Below the pieces are notes generated by a model, which was not told the origin of the DNA, ran no database searches, and saw nothing but the letters and a program-made list of their open reading frames with translations. From contig CAMBHM010000101.1 in the NCBI GenBank assembly GCA_945867185.1, positions 1 through 5,619 of the forward strand: a stretch of DNA of 5,619 nt, written 5' to 3'. Positions 4,434-5,619 of this stretch are shown piece by piece; the first letter of the stretch is position 1; each line of letters starts with the position of its first letter. Source of the DNA: Legionella genomosp. 1 (GTDB lineage Bacteria; Pseudomonadota; Gammaproteobacteria; Legionellales; Legionellaceae). Both the position numbers and the translations under genes were made by a program.

Positions 4434-5619
4434 TTATTTTCCTATACAAAAACTAGAAAAAATTTTTCCTAATAAATCATCAGAAGTAAAAACGCCAGTA
4501 ATATCATTGAGTGATTGATGTGCCAACCGTAAATCTTCTGCCAACAGTTCTAGGGCTCGATGCACCTTTAACTGATGCAGCCCTGTCATAATATGTTCTT
4601 TTGCCAGATCCAACGCTTGGATATGACGTCTTCTTGCTAAAAACTGCCCTTCTGTTGAACTAGAAAGTCCTACAACCTCTTTGATACAAGCTATCAGCAA
4701 AGGTAACCCCTCTCCAGATTGAGCAGACAAATAGATTGTTTTATCCTGACGTGTCGCTGGACTATGAAGTGCATCTATTTTATTAAACAAAGTAATCATG
4801 GGCACCTCTGGTGGTAGGTGTGCGAGAACAGCTCTACTGAGCTCATAGAGGGGCGTTGTAGGATGCATTGCATCATTGACCATCAATACACAATCAGCAC
4901 GACTGATCTCCTGCCAGGCACGTTTAACGCCCTCTTGCTCCACAGGATCGTCTGTCTCTCTTAGACCAGCGGTATCAATCAAATGAACCGGTAAATCATC
5001 CAATAACACCAACTCGCGCATCACGTCTCGGGTCGTTCCGGCTATCGGGGTCACGATCGCTACATCACGACAAGCCAATGCATTCATGAGAGTTGATTTA
5101 CCGACATTAGGACGTCCTGCAATCACCACAGAAAGGCCTTCTCTAATCATCACCCCTTGAGAGGCGGTAGCTCGGATCGCATCCAATGCTTTCATGATGT
5201 GCTCAAGTTTTGAAACAACCATGCCTTTATTAATAAAATCCAACGCTTCTTCTGGGAAATCAATCGATGCTTCCACAAACAAACGTAAATCGATCAGTTG
5301 TTCATCTAATGCGTTTATTTTTTTAGAAAAGGCACCTTGAAGCGATCGAAGTGCCATGCGGGCTGCCGTTTGTGTATTGGCTTGAATCAGATCTGCGATG
5401 GCTTCAGCTTGTGTTAAATCAATTTTATCATTGAGAAAGGCTCGCAATGAAAACTCACCTGGTTGTGCAAGCCGCACACCCAGCGCCACACAAGCTTGCA
5501 ACAAGTGATCGAGAACCACCGGTGCTCCATGAACTTGAAACTCAATCACTTCTTCGCCAGTGAAAGAATGCGGCGCTTTAAAGTAAATCAAGAGCCCTTC
5601 ATCGATCAACTGATGATCA
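4434..5619 (-). CDS. mnmE: MnmE (TrmE), tRNA wobble-uridine modification GTPase (partial, 5' end outside window)
   Basis: MnmE works with MnmG to install carboxymethylaminomethyl (or aminomethyl) groups at C5 of wobble uridine 34 in certain tRNAs, using a methylene-tetrahydrofolate one-carbon unit and GTP hydrolysis. The open frame extends to the right edge: the codons before the TTG at 5609 read DHQ and continue the alignment with E. coli, so that TTG is an internal Leu. About 60 N-terminal residues are missing of the roughly 454 usual. Counting from 5609, the helical and tetrahydrofolate-binding part precedes the GTPase domain: G1 GRPNVGKS (165-172), G2 GTTRD (191-195), G3 DTAG (212-215), G4 NKID (276-279) and a likely G5 SAQSG (295-299). 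The C-terminus is the family's invariant FCIGK, with the functionally required cysteine. The domain is intact. The membrane-protein gene follows 99 bases downstream, on the same strand. Confidence 0.97.
   Translation of the reverse strand, partial: DHQLIDEGLLIYFKAPHSFTGEEVIEFQVHGAPVVLDHLLQACVALGVRLAQPGEFSLRAFLNDKIDLTQAEAIADLIQANTQTAARMALRSLQGAFSKKINALDEQLIDLRLFVEASIDFPEEALDFINKGMVVSKLEHIMKALDAIRATASQGVMIREGLSVVIAGRPNVGKSTLMNALACRDVAIVTPIAGTTRDVMRELVLLDDLPVHLIDTAGLRETDDPVEQEGVKRAWQEISRADCVLMVNDAMHPTTPLYELSRAVLAHLPPEVPMITLFNKIDALHSPATRQDKTIYLSAQSGEGLPLLIACIKEVVGLSSSTEGQFLARRRHIQALDLAKEHIMTGLHQLKVHRALELLAEDLRLAHQSLNDITGVFTSDDLLGKIFSSFCIGK

Noticed and set aside
5607..5609. TTG as the start codon of mnmE
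   Set aside because: The frame continues to the window edge and the codons before it still align with E. coli MnmE, so it is an internal Leu.

Overview
The window reads as a chromosomal segment of a gammaproteobacterium, most likely Legionella or a near relative. RsmI, MnmE and Hda resemble the Escherichia coli proteins closely. What points to Legionella is a bacterial astacin metalloprotease lying tail to tail with an unrecognised multi-membrane-segment protein, which itself sits directly downstream of mnmE. From memory, Legionella pneumophila has the same order (legP/lpg2999, lpg3000, mnmE) near the end of its chromosome numbering, and LegP and Lpg3000 are described as Dot/Icm type IV secretion substrates. 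This assignment rests on family recognition and recalled gene order, not on a search.

Layout. The left third (1-1008, minus strand) holds a two-gene unit: a PgsA-like CDP-alcohol phosphatidyltransferase, then hda, joined by an ATGA stop/start overlap. hda runs off the left edge. A short divergent promoter region (about 1009-1103) separates this unit from rsmI on the plus strand. rsmI overlaps the astacin gene by one base (TAATG), so the two are probably co-transcribed and translationally coupled. The astacin gene converges, with 16 bases between stops, on a minus-strand gene for a roughly 502-residue membrane protein of unknown function. About 100 bases further right is the 3' end of mnmE, also minus strand, whose first 60 or so codons lie beyond the right edge.

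Function. The recognisable genes are core housekeeping: phospholipid synthesis (PgsA-like), control of replication initiation (Hda), 16S rRNA 2'-O-methylation (RsmI) and tRNA wobble uridine modification (MnmE). Between them sits a two-gene island of probable host-directed or secreted factors: the astacin and the membrane protein. No mobile element, CRISPR array, tRNA or rRNA gene is visible. No gene-free stretch exceeds about 100 bases.

The items most worth following are the unknown membrane protein, the apparent conflict between a Sec signal peptide on the astacin and the type IV secretion reported for LegP, the coupling of the astacin to rsmI, and a possible seven-codon leader peptide before the pgsA-like gene.
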